Source: Bradyrhizobium guangxiense (GTDB lineage Bacteria > Pseudomonadota > Alphaproteobacteria > Rhizobiales > Xanthobacteraceae). Taken from it: a stretch of 64,000 nucleotides of DNA. Each line of letters starts with the position of its first letter. Position 1 is the first letter of the stretch. The stretch lies in assembly GCF_004114915.1 (NCBI RefSeq), contig NZ_CP022219.1, forward strand, positions 4,928,501 to 4,992,500. The letters run 5' to 3'. Under the pieces are notes generated by a model. That model worked only from the letters and a program-made list of their open reading frames with translations, was not told the origin of the DNA and ran no database searches. Shown one piece after another: positions 8,412-17,551 of the stretch. A program made the translations under genes and the position numbers.

Positions 8412-9364
8412 TGATCGAGGCTGCCAAGATCTGGAACGAGCCGAACAACAAATCGCATTGGGATCTTCAGATCGACCCGGATTGGGTCATGTTCGCGGAT
8501 CTCGCCATCGCCGCTGGCAAGGCGATCCGCGGCGCACGGTCGGCGCTGCCCATCGTGCTCGGCGGCATCTCGCCGATCGATCCGTCCTTCATGCGCAAGA
8601 TGCAGAGCCGCGGCGTGCTCGACAATTTCGACGCCGTCGCCGTGCACGGCTTCCCGCTCGACTGGAACCTGTGGCAGATCGGCGAGTGGCCGGCCAAGAT
8701 CGACGAGATCAAGGCGGTCACAACGCTTCCCGTCTGGGTGACGGAGGTCGGCGTCTCCTCGTTCGGTGCCGAAGAGGTGCAAGCCTGGGGCCTGTCGCGC
8801 ACCGCCGAGCTCCTGATCGGACGCGCACCGCGCATCCATTGGTACAGCCTCTACGATCTGCCATCCGCCTGGGAAGCAACGACACGGCACAAGGAAGCCG
8901 AAGGCTCCTCCTACTACCGGCATTTTCACATGGGCCTGCTGCGCGAGGACGGCACACCGAAGGCGGCCGCCGATCTGTTCGGCGCATATGCGCCGGCCAT
9001 GGGTCTCTGCCAGTGGTTCCATTTCGAGGACCATCGGCTCCAAGACGCGGTGCAGTGGTTGCGTCGCCTCGGCGTGACCCATCTCAGGACAGGGCTGTCG
9101 TGGGCCGACAGCTTCCGCCCCAATGCGCTCGCCTGGTTCGATCGCCAGATGGATGCGCTGGCGGAATTTGAGGTGACAGTGACATTCTGCTTCACGCCCG
9201 AGCATCGAGGCATCGCACCGCATCACACCAGCCCCCCACTTGAGGTCAATGAATTCGCCGATTTTTGCGCATCGATGATCGATCGATACTGCACCAAGAC
9301 GGGCTTTTCGCCTTTCTCAGCGCCAACTGATCCTCGCATCAGAGAGCCAACATGCGTGCCCTGA
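8411..9364 (+). CDS. glycoside hydrolase-like protein, apparently permuted barrel
   Basis: A 317-residue beta-xylosidase-like (clan A, GH39-like) protein. The acid/base motif WNEPNN is at residues 8-13 and the nucleophile-type Glu at 112 in WVTEVGVSS, with [12 protein letters not shown] further on. After residue 198 comes a segment that in ordinary barrels precedes [23 protein letters not shown], then [13 protein letters not shown] and HHTSPP. The order is therefore rotated. The start ATG overlaps the methyltransferase stop; longer in-frame starts lie inside that gene. The last 20 residues look unrelated and overlap deoB by 13 bases. No signal peptide, so it acts in the cytoplasm, perhaps trimming or transglycosylating. 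Confidence 0.75.
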   Translation: MIEAAKIWNEPNNKSHWDLQIDPDWVMFADLAIAAGKAIRGARSALPIVLGGISPIDPSFMRKMQSRGVLDNFDAVAVHGFPLDWNLWQIGEWPAKIDEIKAVTTLPVWVTEVGVSSFGAEEVQAWGLSRTAELLIGRAPRIHWYSLYDLPSAWEATTRHKEAEGSSYYRHFHMGLLREDGTPKAAADLFGAYAPAMGLCQWFHFEDHRLQDAVQWLRRLGVTHLRTGLSWADSFRPNALAWFDRQMDALAEFEVTVTFCFTPEHRGIAPHHTSPPLEVNEFADFCASMIDRYCTKTGFSPFSAPTDPRIREPTCVP

Positions 9365-10557
9365 TCCTCGTGATGGACTCCGTCGGCATCGGCGGCGCGC
9401 CCGATGCCCCACGCTACGGCGACGACGGCGCCGACACCATCGGTCACATTGCGGATGCTTGCACGGCTGGCCGCGCCGACAGCAACGCCCGCGAGGGGCC
9501 GCTCCGGCTTCCCAATCTCGTCGCGCTGGGCCTCGGCGAAGCCTGCCACCTCGCCACCGGGCGCGTGCCGCCGGGACTGGAGGGCCAAGCGTGGTACCGG
9601 CAATTCGGATCCGCCAGCGAGATCTCGAAAGGCAAGGATACGCCTTCAGGTCATTGGGAGATCGCCGGGGTCCCCGTCCCGTTCGACTGGGGCTACTTCC
9701 CTCGAACGACGCCGTGCTTTCCTGCGGATCTGACAAAGGCCTTCTGCGAGCAGGCCGAATTACCCGGCATCCTCGGAGATTGCCACGCCTCCGGCACGGA
9801 GATCCTTGCCGCGTTCGGGGAGCGTCACATGCAAACGGGGATGCCGATCTGCTACACGTCCGCCGATAGCGTGTTCCAGATTGCGGCACACGAAGAGACT
9901 TTTGGCCTCGAACGCCTCTACGACATCTGCACGATTGCAAGGCGCCTGATCGACCCCCTCAACATCGGCCGCGTCATCGCCCGGCCCTTCGTCGGAACGC
10001 GCCCGAACGAATTCAGGCGAACCGCCCACAGGCGCGATTTTTCGGTGCCGCCGCCTGGAATCACCATCCTCGATCTTGCCGCAAGCGCCGATCGTGACAT
10101 CGCGACCATCGGCAAGATCGACGACATCTTCGCCCATCGCGCGACCGGGCGAAACCTGCGCGGCAACGGCAACATGGCGCTGTTCGATGCCACGCTCGCG
10201 GGGCTTGCACGGCTTGCGGACGGAGGGGTGCTGTTCGCCAACTTCATCGATTTCGACACGCTCTATGGCCATCGCCGCAACGTCGCGGGCTATGCCGCGG
10301 CACTCGAAGCCTTCGATGATCGCCTTCCCGAGCTATTGTCCCGCCTGCGCAGCGACGACCTTCTGATCATCACCGCCGATCACGGTTGTGATCCGACGTG
10401 GCCAGGCACCGATCACACCCGCGAGCAGGTGCCGATCCTGAGCTGGACGACGCAAGCAACCGCGCAGATCGGCCGTCGCGACGGCTTTGCCGATATCGGC
10501 GCGACCGTGGCCAAGCATCTGGAGCTGCCCGCTCTCCTGCACGGCGCGCACTTCTAG
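9352..10557 (+). CDS. deoB: phosphopentomutase
   Basis: A 401-residue alkaline-phosphatase-superfamily enzyme interconverting ribose-1-phosphate and ribose-5-phosphate. Seen: [17 protein letters not shown] at the N-terminus (metal Asp), [13 protein letters not shown] (phospho-Thr region), [14 protein letters not shown] and [17 protein letters not shown] at the C-terminal metal site. Length fits the family. It overlaps the preceding gene by 13 bases. There is no nucleoside phosphorylase or deoC nearby, the usual partners, so here it may serve pentose-1-phosphate supply for the glycan cassette. It is followed by a 213-base gap. Confidence 0.92.
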   Translation: MRALILVMDSVGIGGAPDAPRYGDDGADTIGHIADACTAGRADSNAREGPLRLPNLVALGLGEACHLATGRVPPGLEGQAWYRQFGSASEISKGKDTPSGHWEIAGVPVPFDWGYFPRTTPCFPADLTKAFCEQAELPGILGDCHASGTEILAAFGERHMQTGMPICYTSADSVFQIAAHEETFGLERLYDICTIARRLIDPLNIGRVIARPFVGTRPNEFRRTAHRRDFSVPPPGITILDLAASADRDIATIGKIDDIFAHRATGRNLRGNGNMALFDATLAGLARLADGGVLFANFIDFDTLYGHRRNVAGYAAALEAFDDRLPELLSRLRSDDLLIITADHGCDPTWPGTDHTREQVPILSWTTQATAQIGRRDGFADIGATVAKHLELPALLHGAHF

Positions 10558-10631
10558 TAGCCGCAGCTAGTCGGTCGATTCACCTGGGTTATTGATCCAG
10601 GTTAGAGAAATATTCGTTTGTACAATTTCGA

Positions 10632-10657
10632 GGAACGAACATTCCTTGCATCGCTTC
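10632..10657 (+). promoter_or_regulatory. possible second EcfG-like promoter (degenerate -10)
   Basis: The block AGGAACGAACATtCCTT at 10631-10647 repeats the sequence around the promoter at 3951 almost exactly (AGGAACGAACATaCCTT). The -35-like GGAAC is at 10632-10636. Seventeen bases later the sequence is CTTC rather than CGTT, so the -10 is weak. It sits in the 213-base gap before the second half of the cassette, 114 bases upstream of the ATG at 10771. Confidence 0.35.
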
Positions 10658-10770
10658 TAACTCCAAACGTGACCAGCGCGCGGGTCGTCCGACCAGTCAG
10701 CAAAGTGCGCTTCACCAGACATCATCGACCGATCCCAACGGACCGGTCTTGCGGTTGTACGGAGCGGTGC

Positions 10771-11883
10771 ATGACGCGGGTATTGATCACGGGGGGTGCG
10801 GGCTTCATCGGCTCCCATGCGGCGGACGTCTTGCTTGCCGCCGGCTACGAAGTGCGCCTTCTCGACAATCTCTCGCCGCAGGTCCACGGCGGCAACCGTC
10901 AGCGCCCGTCTTATCTCGCCGGCGACGCAGAACTCATCGTCGGTGACGTCACCGACGGTGGTGCCGTCGAGCGCGCCCTGCGCGGCGCCGATATGGTCCT
11001 GCATCTCGCGTCCGCTGTCGGCGTCGGCCAGAGCATGTACGACATCGAGCCCTATGTCCGCACGAACGAGCTCGGCACCGCCGTCCTCCTCCAGGCGGTG
11101 TCGAAGCGGCCGGTCGAGCGGCTGGTCGTCGCCTCCTCCATGAGCATCTACGGCGAAGGCCTCTGTCGCAGGCCGGATCAAAGCGTCGTTACCTGCGACG
11201 AGCGATCGATCGAGCAGCTCCGTCGAGGAGAGTGGGAGTTGCGCGATACGGCTGGCCGTCCGCTCGATCCCGTGCCGACGCCGGAGACAAAGCTGCCGTC
11301 GCTGAGCTCGGTCTATGCATTGAACAAATTCGCACAGGAGCGCATGTGCCTGATCACGGGCAAGGCTTACGGCATCCCGACCGTGGCACTGCGCTTTTTC
11401 AACGTGTTCGGCCCCCGCCAGGCCCTGTCCAATCCCTATACCGGCGTGCTCGCCATTTTCGCGGCGCGGCTTCTCAACGGCCGGCCGCCGCTCGTGTACG
11501 AGGACGGCGAGCAACGTCGCGACTTCGTTCATGTGCATGACGTCGCCCGTGCCTGCCGCATCGCGCTGGAAGCGGAGCATGCGCAGGATGTCTTCAACGT
11601 CGGCTCGGGCCAAAGCCGCACCATCCTGTCGGTCGCGGAGGATCTCGCCGAAGTCATGGGACGCAGCGATATCGCGCCCGAGATCACCCGGAAATACCGC
11701 GCCGGCGACATCCGGCACTGTTTCGCGGATATCGGCAAATCGCGCGATCTGCTCGGCTTCGAGCCGCACGTAATCTTCAAGGACGGCCTCGAGGAGCTCG
11801 CGGACTATCTCGCAGACCAGATCGCCGACGACCAGGCCGAGCGGGCGACCCAGGAACTGCTAAAGCGAGGATTGGTCGCGTGA
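10771..11883 (+). CDS. NAD-dependent sugar epimerase/dehydratase (extended SDR)
   Basis: A 370-residue extended SDR acting on an NDP-sugar. [18 protein letters not shown] at residues 4-21 is the Rossmann loop, SSMSIYGEG holds the catalytic Ser, and YALNKFAQE is the YxxxK motif. ALRFFNVFGPRQ and the C-terminal DIGKSRDLLGFEP are typical of UDP-glucose/UDP-glucuronate epimerase-like members. The start at 10771 is preferred over upstream in-frame starts because the Rossmann loop then sits at the very N-terminus. It ends in a GTGA overlap with the next gene. The exact substrate is not readable. Confidence 0.85.
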   Translation: MTRVLITGGAGFIGSHAADVLLAAGYEVRLLDNLSPQVHGGNRQRPSYLAGDAELIVGDVTDGGAVERALRGADMVLHLASAVGVGQSMYDIEPYVRTNELGTAVLLQAVSKRPVERLVVASSMSIYGEGLCRRPDQSVVTCDERSIEQLRRGEWELRDTAGRPLDPVPTPETKLPSLSSVYALNKFAQERMCLITGKAYGIPTVALRFFNVFGPRQALSNPYTGVLAIFAARLLNGRPPLVYEDGEQRRDFVHVHDVARACRIALEAEHAQDVFNVGSGQSRTILSVAEDLAEVMGRSDIAPEITRKYRAGDIRHCFADIGKSRDLLGFEPHVIFKDGLEELADYLADQIADDQAERATQELLKRGLVA

Positions 11884-12947
11884 CGAACGAGCGAGACAAC
11901 AGGCCCGTCCTGATCACCGGCGGCTGCGGCTTCATCGGCTGCAATCTTGCCGACCGGCTGGCGGAACGCGGCGAGCACGTCCTGGTGCTGGACAATCTGG
12001 CCCGCGCCGGCGTGCGCGAGAACGCGCATTGGCTGAAATCGAGACATGGCGACCTCGTCACCATCACGGTATCCGACATTCGCGAACCGATCCCGGTGAT
12101 CGATGCCGTGCGGGAGGCCCGCGCGGTGCTGCATCTGGCAGCCCAGGTCGCCGTCACCGACAGCGTGAGCGATCCAGCCACGGATTTCGAGATCAATGCA
12201 CGCGGCACCCTGAACGTGCTCGAAGCGGTTCGGCTGCACAACAGCCGCGCGCCGGTGGTGTTCGCGTCCACCAACAAGGTCTATGGCCGCCTGATCGAGG
12301 ACAGCGAGATCGTGCTCGCGGGCCGCCGTTACATGCCCGCGAGCGCCATGCTGGCGGACGGCATCTCCGAGAATGCGCCGCTCGACTTCTACAGTCCCTA
12401 TGGCTGCTCGAAGGGGACCGCGGACCAATACGTCCACGACTACGCGCGGGTCTACGGACTGCAGACCGTGGTGATGCGCATGAGCTGCATCTACGGGCCG
12501 CGGCAGTTCGGCACCGAGGACCAGGGCTGGATCGCACATTTCCTGCTGAGCGCGATCCGCGGCAAGCCGCTGACGATCTACGGTGACGGCCATCAGGTTC
12601 GCGACGCCTTGCACGTGTCGGATGCAGTGACGGCCTGGCTCGCGGTGCTCGACCGGATCGCGCTCGCGCGCGGGCGCGTGTTCAATCTCGGCGGCGGTCC
12701 GGCGAATGCGGTCAGCCTTCGCGAGCTCATCGATCACATTGCCGAACTGACGGGCCGCGAGATCGCTTACGGCTTTGCCGATTGGCGTCCGGGCGATCAG
12801 CCCTGGTACGTCACCGACACCCGGGCGCTGTCGACCGCACTTGGCTGGACACCGCAGGTTTCGGTGGCCGAGGGCCTTCACTCGCTTCACGCATGGCTGG
12901 ACAGCCGCTTCGGAGCAAATCACGGCAGCCGCGAGGCCCTGGCATGA
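11880..12947 (+). CDS. NDP-sugar epimerase, CDP-paratose 2-epimerase-like
   Basis: A 355-residue extended SDR with VLITGGCGFIGCNLADRL (NAD loop) and FYSPYGCSKGTADQYVHDY (YxxxK). The combination of that segment with MRMSCIYGPRQFGTEDQGW and ALHVSDAV is what I associate with CDP-paratose/tyvelose 2-epimerases, which makes an unusual dideoxyhexose possible, but the paratose synthase partners are not in the window. It starts with GTG overlapping the previous stop and ends in ATGA with the radical SAM gene. Cytoplasmic. Confidence 0.8.
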   Translation: MTNERDNRPVLITGGCGFIGCNLADRLAERGEHVLVLDNLARAGVRENAHWLKSRHGDLVTITVSDIREPIPVIDAVREARAVLHLAAQVAVTDSVSDPATDFEINARGTLNVLEAVRLHNSRAPVVFASTNKVYGRLIEDSEIVLAGRRYMPASAMLADGISENAPLDFYSPYGCSKGTADQYVHDYARVYGLQTVVMRMSCIYGPRQFGTEDQGWIAHFLLSAIRGKPLTIYGDGHQVRDALHVSDAVTAWLAVLDRIALARGRVFNLGGGPANAVSLRELIDHIAELTGREIAYGFADWRPGDQPWYVTDTRALSTALGWTPQVSVAEGLHSLHAWLDSRFGANHGSREALA

Positions 12948-14230
12948 CGCGCGTCGCCCTGATCAATCCGGATTGGGATTTTGGCGGCAGCATCTATTTC
13001 GGCTGCCGCTCCCCCCACCTTCCGCTCGAGCTCGGGATCTCCGAGCACTATTTGAAAGCGGCCGGGCACCGGACGCTGCTGCTCGATGCGCACATGTTCG
13101 ATCTGTCGCTAGGAGATATCGAGGCCGAGTTACGCACGTTCAAGCCCGACCTGATCGTGATCACGACGGCGCCGACCTATCTGTTCTGGCGCTGCGCGCC
13201 GCCGGAGCTGCGCGTTCCGCAGGAGCTTGCCCTGGCGGTACGCGATCTCGCACCGGTCCTGGTCGCCGTCGGGCCGCACGGCTCGACGACGCCGCGAGCG
13301 GCACTGAGAAAGCTCGGCGTCGACATCATCGTGATGGGCGAGTGCGAAGCATCCTTGCTGCGCCTGGCAAACGGAGAGCGCGATTTTCCCGGCCTGTGCT
13401 TTGCAGACGATGCCTCGATCCGCGTCAATGGTGGTCCGCAGGCGGTCGAATTCAGGGATCAGCCTGCGCTTGTCTGGCCGGACGAAATGATCCAGCGGCA
13501 TCATCACCATCATCACCGGTTCGAGGCCAAACCTGTCGGACCCGGAGCGGAGGTCGAGGCGTCGCGGGGCTGTCCGTATAACTGCACCTTCTGCGCCAAG
13601 GAGAATTTCCGCAACGCCTACCGCAAACGGCCGCCCGCGATCATTCTCGACGAGATCGATCGCCTGCGTGGGCAAGGAGTCGAGTATATCTATTTCATCG
13701 ACGAGATTTTCCTTCCGAACCCCGAGCTTCTGGAAGGGCTGAGCGCGCGCGGACTCAAGTTCGGCGTGCAGACCCGTATCGATCTCTGGAAGCCCGATAT
13801 GCTCGCTTTGCTCGGCCGCGCCGGCTGCGTGTCGATCGAGGCCGGAATCGAGAGTCTCACCGTTGAGGGACGCGCCGCGCTCGCCAAGAACTGCAAGATG
13901 ACCACCGACCAGCTCGCCGACCGGCTGGTCGAGGCCCGCCGGCACGTCCCGTTCGTGCAGGCCAATCTGATCGAGGTGCCTGAGGACGACGATCCCATCG
14001 TGCAACGCTGGCGCCGCAAGATGCAGGATGCCGGCATCTGGGCCAATGATCCGGTGCCGCTCTACCCCTATCCCGGCTCGCCGGACTACCGAAAGCTGTG
14101 GGGCGAGGCGGACGATTTCGCCTGGGAGCGCGCGCACCTGCACTATCTCGGAATGTTCGAGCGGTTCAGCGACGTGCAGAACGACCGGCCAATCCCGCTC
14201 GACGCCCTCGAACATCCGGTGGCACCATGA
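12944..14230 (+). CDS. B12-binding domain / radical SAM protein (TIGR04295-like)
   Basis: A 428-residue enzyme. Residues 1-150 form a cobalamin-binding-like Rossmann domain. The radical SAM cluster motif CPYNCTFC is near residue 209, followed by YIYFIDEIFLPNPELLEGL and an IEAGIESL barrel strand. It matches the TIGR04295 (B12_rSAM_oligo) type as I remember it, a family noted beside oligosaccharide genes. The likely role is a radical C-methylation or rearrangement of a sugar. A natural run of six His occurs at residues 186-191, just ahead of the cluster. Start ATG at 12944 in an ATGA overlap; ends in ATGA too. Confidence 0.85.
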   Translation: MTRVALINPDWDFGGSIYFGCRSPHLPLELGISEHYLKAAGHRTLLLDAHMFDLSLGDIEAELRTFKPDLIVITTAPTYLFWRCAPPELRVPQELALAVRDLAPVLVAVGPHGSTTPRAALRKLGVDIIVMGECEASLLRLANGERDFPGLCFADDASIRVNGGPQAVEFRDQPALVWPDEMIQRHHHHHHRFEAKPVGPGAEVEASRGCPYNCTFCAKENFRNAYRKRPPAIILDEIDRLRGQGVEYIYFIDEIFLPNPELLEGLSARGLKFGVQTRIDLWKPDMLALLGRAGCVSIEAGIESLTVEGRAALAKNCKMTTDQLADRLVEARRHVPFVQANLIEVPEDDDPIVQRWRRKMQDAGIWANDPVPLYPYPGSPDYRKLWGEADDFAWERAHLHYLGMFERFSDVQNDRPIPLDALEHPVAP

Positions 14231-15339
14231 GCCGAGGAGCGGACGTCAAAATACTGATGACGACCGACACTGTCGGCGGCGTGTGGACTTTTTCCTGCGA
14301 CCTCGCCGCAAGCCTTGCCGCCGCCGGCGCCGACGTCACTTTGGCGACGATGGGCCCACCTGCGCGCCCCGACCCGAGCGAGGCGCTGCGCGACTCCGGG
14401 ATCAGGCTGGTCGAAACCGACCTCGCCTTGGAGTGGCAGGATCCGGAGGGGCGCGACTTTCCTAAGGCCGAACGTGTCCTCGCCGGCCTCGAAGCGAGGC
14501 TCAGGCCCGACATCGTCCACCTCAATAGCTTTCGGGAGGCGACCCTGCCGTGGCGTGCGCCGACGGTTCTCGTGGCGCATTCGTGCGTCAACTCATGGGC
14601 GCTGGCTTGTCGGGATACGGCCTGGCTCGGCGAGCCCCGCTGGACGCGATACACCGAACGCGTGGCCGCCGCGCTCAACAGCACGCAGACCTGGGTCTGC
14701 CGGAGCCGATCGTTCCACGATGAGATCGTGGAGATCTATCACCCCCGCTCACCCGGAGCCGTGATCTGGAATGGAATTGCTGCCGGGGGCCTTCCAAGCC
14801 GAAAGGAGGACCTTATCTTCGCGGCGGGACGGCTCTGGGACCGTGCCAAGAACATCGAAATCTTGGCGGCCGCCGCACCGGGACTGGATTGGCCGGTCCA
14901 AGTCGCCGGACCCACTGACGCAGATTCATCCGTGGGCGTCACCTGGCTTGGACAATTGCCGCACAATGTCCTGCGTGGCCATCTTCAGCATGCGGCGATC
15001 TTCGTCAGCCCCGCTCTGTACGAGCCGTTCGGCCTCTCCGTCCTGGAAGCGGCTGCCGCCGGCTGCGCGCTCGTGCTCTCGGACATCCCGACTTTCCGGG
15101 AATTGTGGAGCGGAGCCGCGCGGTTCTTTGATCCCGACCACAGCGAGGCCTTGCACGGACTCCTCGCCGAGCTCTGTGACGATGCCCCCGGAAGGGCACG
15201 CCTGCAACGCGCCGCCTATGAACAGTCCTTGAGCTACTCGCTGGTGCGCACGACCAGCGCCTATCTCAAGCTCTACGAAGAGCTGCTCGCCTCGTGTCAC
15301 GTCCGATCGGGATCCAGCCAGCTCGAGGTGCGCGCATGA
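14227..15339 (+). CDS. GT4-type glycosyltransferase
   Basis: A 370-residue retaining GT-B glycosyltransferase. The N-terminal MTTDTVGGVWTFSCDLA is the acceptor-domain glycine loop, VIWNGIA and FAAGRLWDRAKN open the donor domain, and SPALYEPFGLSVLEAAAAG is the conserved E-x7-E region with its NDP-sugar-binding Glu residues. No signal or membrane segment. ATGA overlaps on both sides place it in the same translationally coupled run. It differs from the CgeB-type transferases around it, so it probably adds a different sugar. Confidence 0.88.
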   Translation: MSRGADVKILMTTDTVGGVWTFSCDLAASLAAAGADVTLATMGPPARPDPSEALRDSGIRLVETDLALEWQDPEGRDFPKAERVLAGLEARLRPDIVHLNSFREATLPWRAPTVLVAHSCVNSWALACRDTAWLGEPRWTRYTERVAAALNSTQTWVCRSRSFHDEIVEIYHPRSPGAVIWNGIAAGGLPSRKEDLIFAAGRLWDRAKNIEILAAAAPGLDWPVQVAGPTDADSSVGVTWLGQLPHNVLRGHLQHAAIFVSPALYEPFGLSVLEAAAAGCALVLSDIPTFRELWSGAARFFDPDHSEALHGLLAELCDDAPGRARLQRAAYEQSLSYSLVRTTSAYLKLYEELLASCHVRSGSSQLEVRA

Positions 15340-16466
15340 AATGCGTCCTGTTCTACCACGCATTCACCTCCTGCTGGAACAATGGGAACGCGCATTTCCT
15401 GCGCGGCTATGCCCGCGAGCTGCATGCGCTCGGCCACGAGGTCGTCGTGTTCGAGCCGGTCGATGGCTGGAGCCGGCTGAATGCCATCCGAGAGAGCGGC
15501 AGTCAGGCGCTGCAGACGATTGGTCAGCTTTTTCCCGGCGTCTCAATTCGCCGCTACGATGCTTCGCTCGATCTCGACGAGGCACTGGATGGCGCCGATC
15601 TCGTCATCGTGCACGAATGGAATTCACCTGATGTGATAGAGAAGATCGGCGCCAAGCGCACACAGGGCGCTCCTTTCACTTTGTTGTTTCACGACACTCA
15701 TCACCGGGCGATCACTGCGCCGGACGAGCTTGCGCAGTTCGACCTCGATGCGTTCGACGGCGTACTCGCCTTCGGTGAGGTGCTTCGCCAGATCTACATG
15801 AAGCTCGGCTGGGCGGATCGTGCCTATACTTGGCACGAGGCCGCCGATACCGCCATGTATCACCCGCTGCCACATGTCCAGCGTACCGACGATCTGGTCT
15901 GGATCGGCAATTGGGGCGATGGCGAACGCAGCGCCGAGCTCAATGAGTTTCTGATCGAACCCGTTGCCGATCTGGGTTTGCGCGCGAGCGTGTATGGCGT
16001 TCGCTACTCCGACGTCGCTCTCCAGACCATCCGGGCCGCAGGCATCCGCCATGGCGGCTGGCTGCCGGCACACTGGGCGCCGGTCGCGTTCGCCGGAGCG
16101 CGCGCGACCGTGCACGTACCTCGCGGCCCTTATGTGCGGTCGCTTCCGGGCATTCCCACCATCCGTGTGTTCGAGGCGCTCGCCTGCGGCATTCCCCTGA
16201 TCTCGGCTCCCTGGTCCGACGCAGAAAGCCTGTTTCCGGAAGGCGCTTATCTCCAGGTCGCCGACGGCGCGGAGATGAAGCGTGCGCTCCGTGCCGTGCT
16301 CGATGATCGCGAGCTGTCTGCCGCCATGGTGGCCACAGGGCTGCAAACGATCCGGGAGCGCCATACCTGCCGGCATCGCGCTCAACAGCTTGTGACCATC
16401 GTGGACGGCATTCGTGCCTCTGAGACGTCGTCTCGGCCTTTGCGCTACGTCGGAGCCTCCGCATGA
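15336..16466 (+). CDS. CgeB-type glycosyltransferase (2 of 4)
   Basis: A 376-residue GT-B protein. The N-terminus CVLFYHAFTSCWNNGNAHF is a variant of the SSWGNGHAT loop of its neighbours, and the C-terminal GIPTIRVFEALACGIPLIS is the donor-site region. HDTHHRAI replaces the YD.DTP segment of the other paralogues, so acceptor or donor specificity probably differs. ATG at 15336 overlaps the previous stop. An upstream in-frame start exists inside the GT4 gene and is rejected because of the ATGA coupling. Confidence 0.8.
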   Translation: MKCVLFYHAFTSCWNNGNAHFLRGYARELHALGHEVVVFEPVDGWSRLNAIRESGSQALQTIGQLFPGVSIRRYDASLDLDEALDGADLVIVHEWNSPDVIEKIGAKRTQGAPFTLLFHDTHHRAITAPDELAQFDLDAFDGVLAFGEVLRQIYMKLGWADRAYTWHEAADTAMYHPLPHVQRTDDLVWIGNWGDGERSAELNEFLIEPVADLGLRASVYGVRYSDVALQTIRAAGIRHGGWLPAHWAPVAFAGARATVHVPRGPYVRSLPGIPTIRVFEALACGIPLISAPWSDAESLFPEGAYLQVADGAEMKRALRAVLDDRELSAAMVATGLQTIRERHTCRHRAQQLVTIVDGIRASETSSRPLRYVGASA

Positions 16467-17551
16467 AGATTTGCTTCTTCGGATCCAGCCTCGTCTCGTC
16501 CTACTGGAACGGCGCCGCCACCTATTATCGCGGCATGCTCAAGCAGATTGCGGCACTCGGGAATGACATCACCTTCTTCGAGCCGGACGCGTTCGAGCGG
16601 CAAGCCCATCGCGACATTGCGGATCCCGACTGGGCGAAGGTCATCGTCTATCCCGCAACGGCCGATGGCTGGCGCAGCTCGCTCGATACAGCGGCGCGAT
16701 CGGCTGACATGCTGATCAAGGCGAGCGGCGTCGGCGTCTTCGACCAGGAGTTGGAGATCGCGCTGGCGGCCCTGCCATCCAGAACCATGCGGATCTACTG
16801 GGATGTCGATGCCCCCGCCACGCTGGAAGCCATGGCAAGCGATCCCGAGCATCATCTGCGCCGCGCCGTTTCTTCCTACGATATGGTCCTGACCTATGGC
16901 GGCGGCAACGGCGTCGTATCGGCCTATCGCGCCATGGGCGCGCGGGATTGCGTACCGATCTACAACGCCCTCGACCCCGAGACGCATTTTCCGTCCCCGA
17001 CCAAACCGGAGTTCGCCTGCGATCTCAGCCTGCTGGCCAATCGCCTGCCTGATCGCGAGAAGCGCGTTGAACACTTCTTCCTCGAGGTCGCGCGTGAGCT
17101 GCCGGACAAATCGTTCGTTCTCGGCGGTTCCGGCTGGGAGACCAAGGACACGGCGAGGAACATCCGCAAAATCGGGCATGTCGGCACCGGTGAGCACAAC
17201 GCATTCTTCGGCTCCGGCCTTGCGACCCTCAACGTCAATCGCGACAGCATGGCCCGCTACGGCTTCTCGCCGCCGACGCGGGGATTCGAGGCGATCGGCG
17301 CCGGCGCCTGCCTGATCACCGATCAATGGGACGGCATCGACCATTTCCTCGAGCCGGATCGCGAGGTGCTGGTGGCCGCGAGCGGAGCCGAGGTGGCCAG
17401 TCATCTGGGCGCTCTCAGCTCTGATCGCGCCGGCGCGATCGCGAGCCGTGCCCGCGCACGCATTCTCAGCCACCACACCTATCGACACCGTGCCCGCCAG
17501 TTCAACGATCTTTTTGTCGGAAGCAGCTCGCGCATCGAGGCAGCAGAATGA
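16463..17551 (+). CDS. CgeB-type glycosyltransferase (3 of 4)
   Basis: A 362-residue GT-B protein starting KICFFGSSLVSSYWNGAAT. It has IYWDVDAPATLEAM (equivalent to the D-x-DTP segment), LTYGGGNGVVSAYRAMGA, NVNRDSMARYGFSPPTRGF and EAIGAGACLITDQWDGID, the latter being the donor pocket. It is the most typical CgeB/DUF3880 sequence of the four. ATGA overlaps on both sides. Substrates unknown; cytoplasmic. Confidence 0.82.
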   Translation: MKICFFGSSLVSSYWNGAATYYRGMLKQIAALGNDITFFEPDAFERQAHRDIADPDWAKVIVYPATADGWRSSLDTAARSADMLIKASGVGVFDQELEIALAALPSRTMRIYWDVDAPATLEAMASDPEHHLRRAVSSYDMVLTYGGGNGVVSAYRAMGARDCVPIYNALDPETHFPSPTKPEFACDLSLLANRLPDREKRVEHFFLEVARELPDKSFVLGGSGWETKDTARNIRKIGHVGTGEHNAFFGSGLATLNVNRDSMARYGFSPPTRGFEAIGAGACLITDQWDGIDHFLEPDREVLVAASGAEVASHLGALSSDRAGAIASRARARILSHHTYRHRARQFNDLFVGSSSRIEAAE

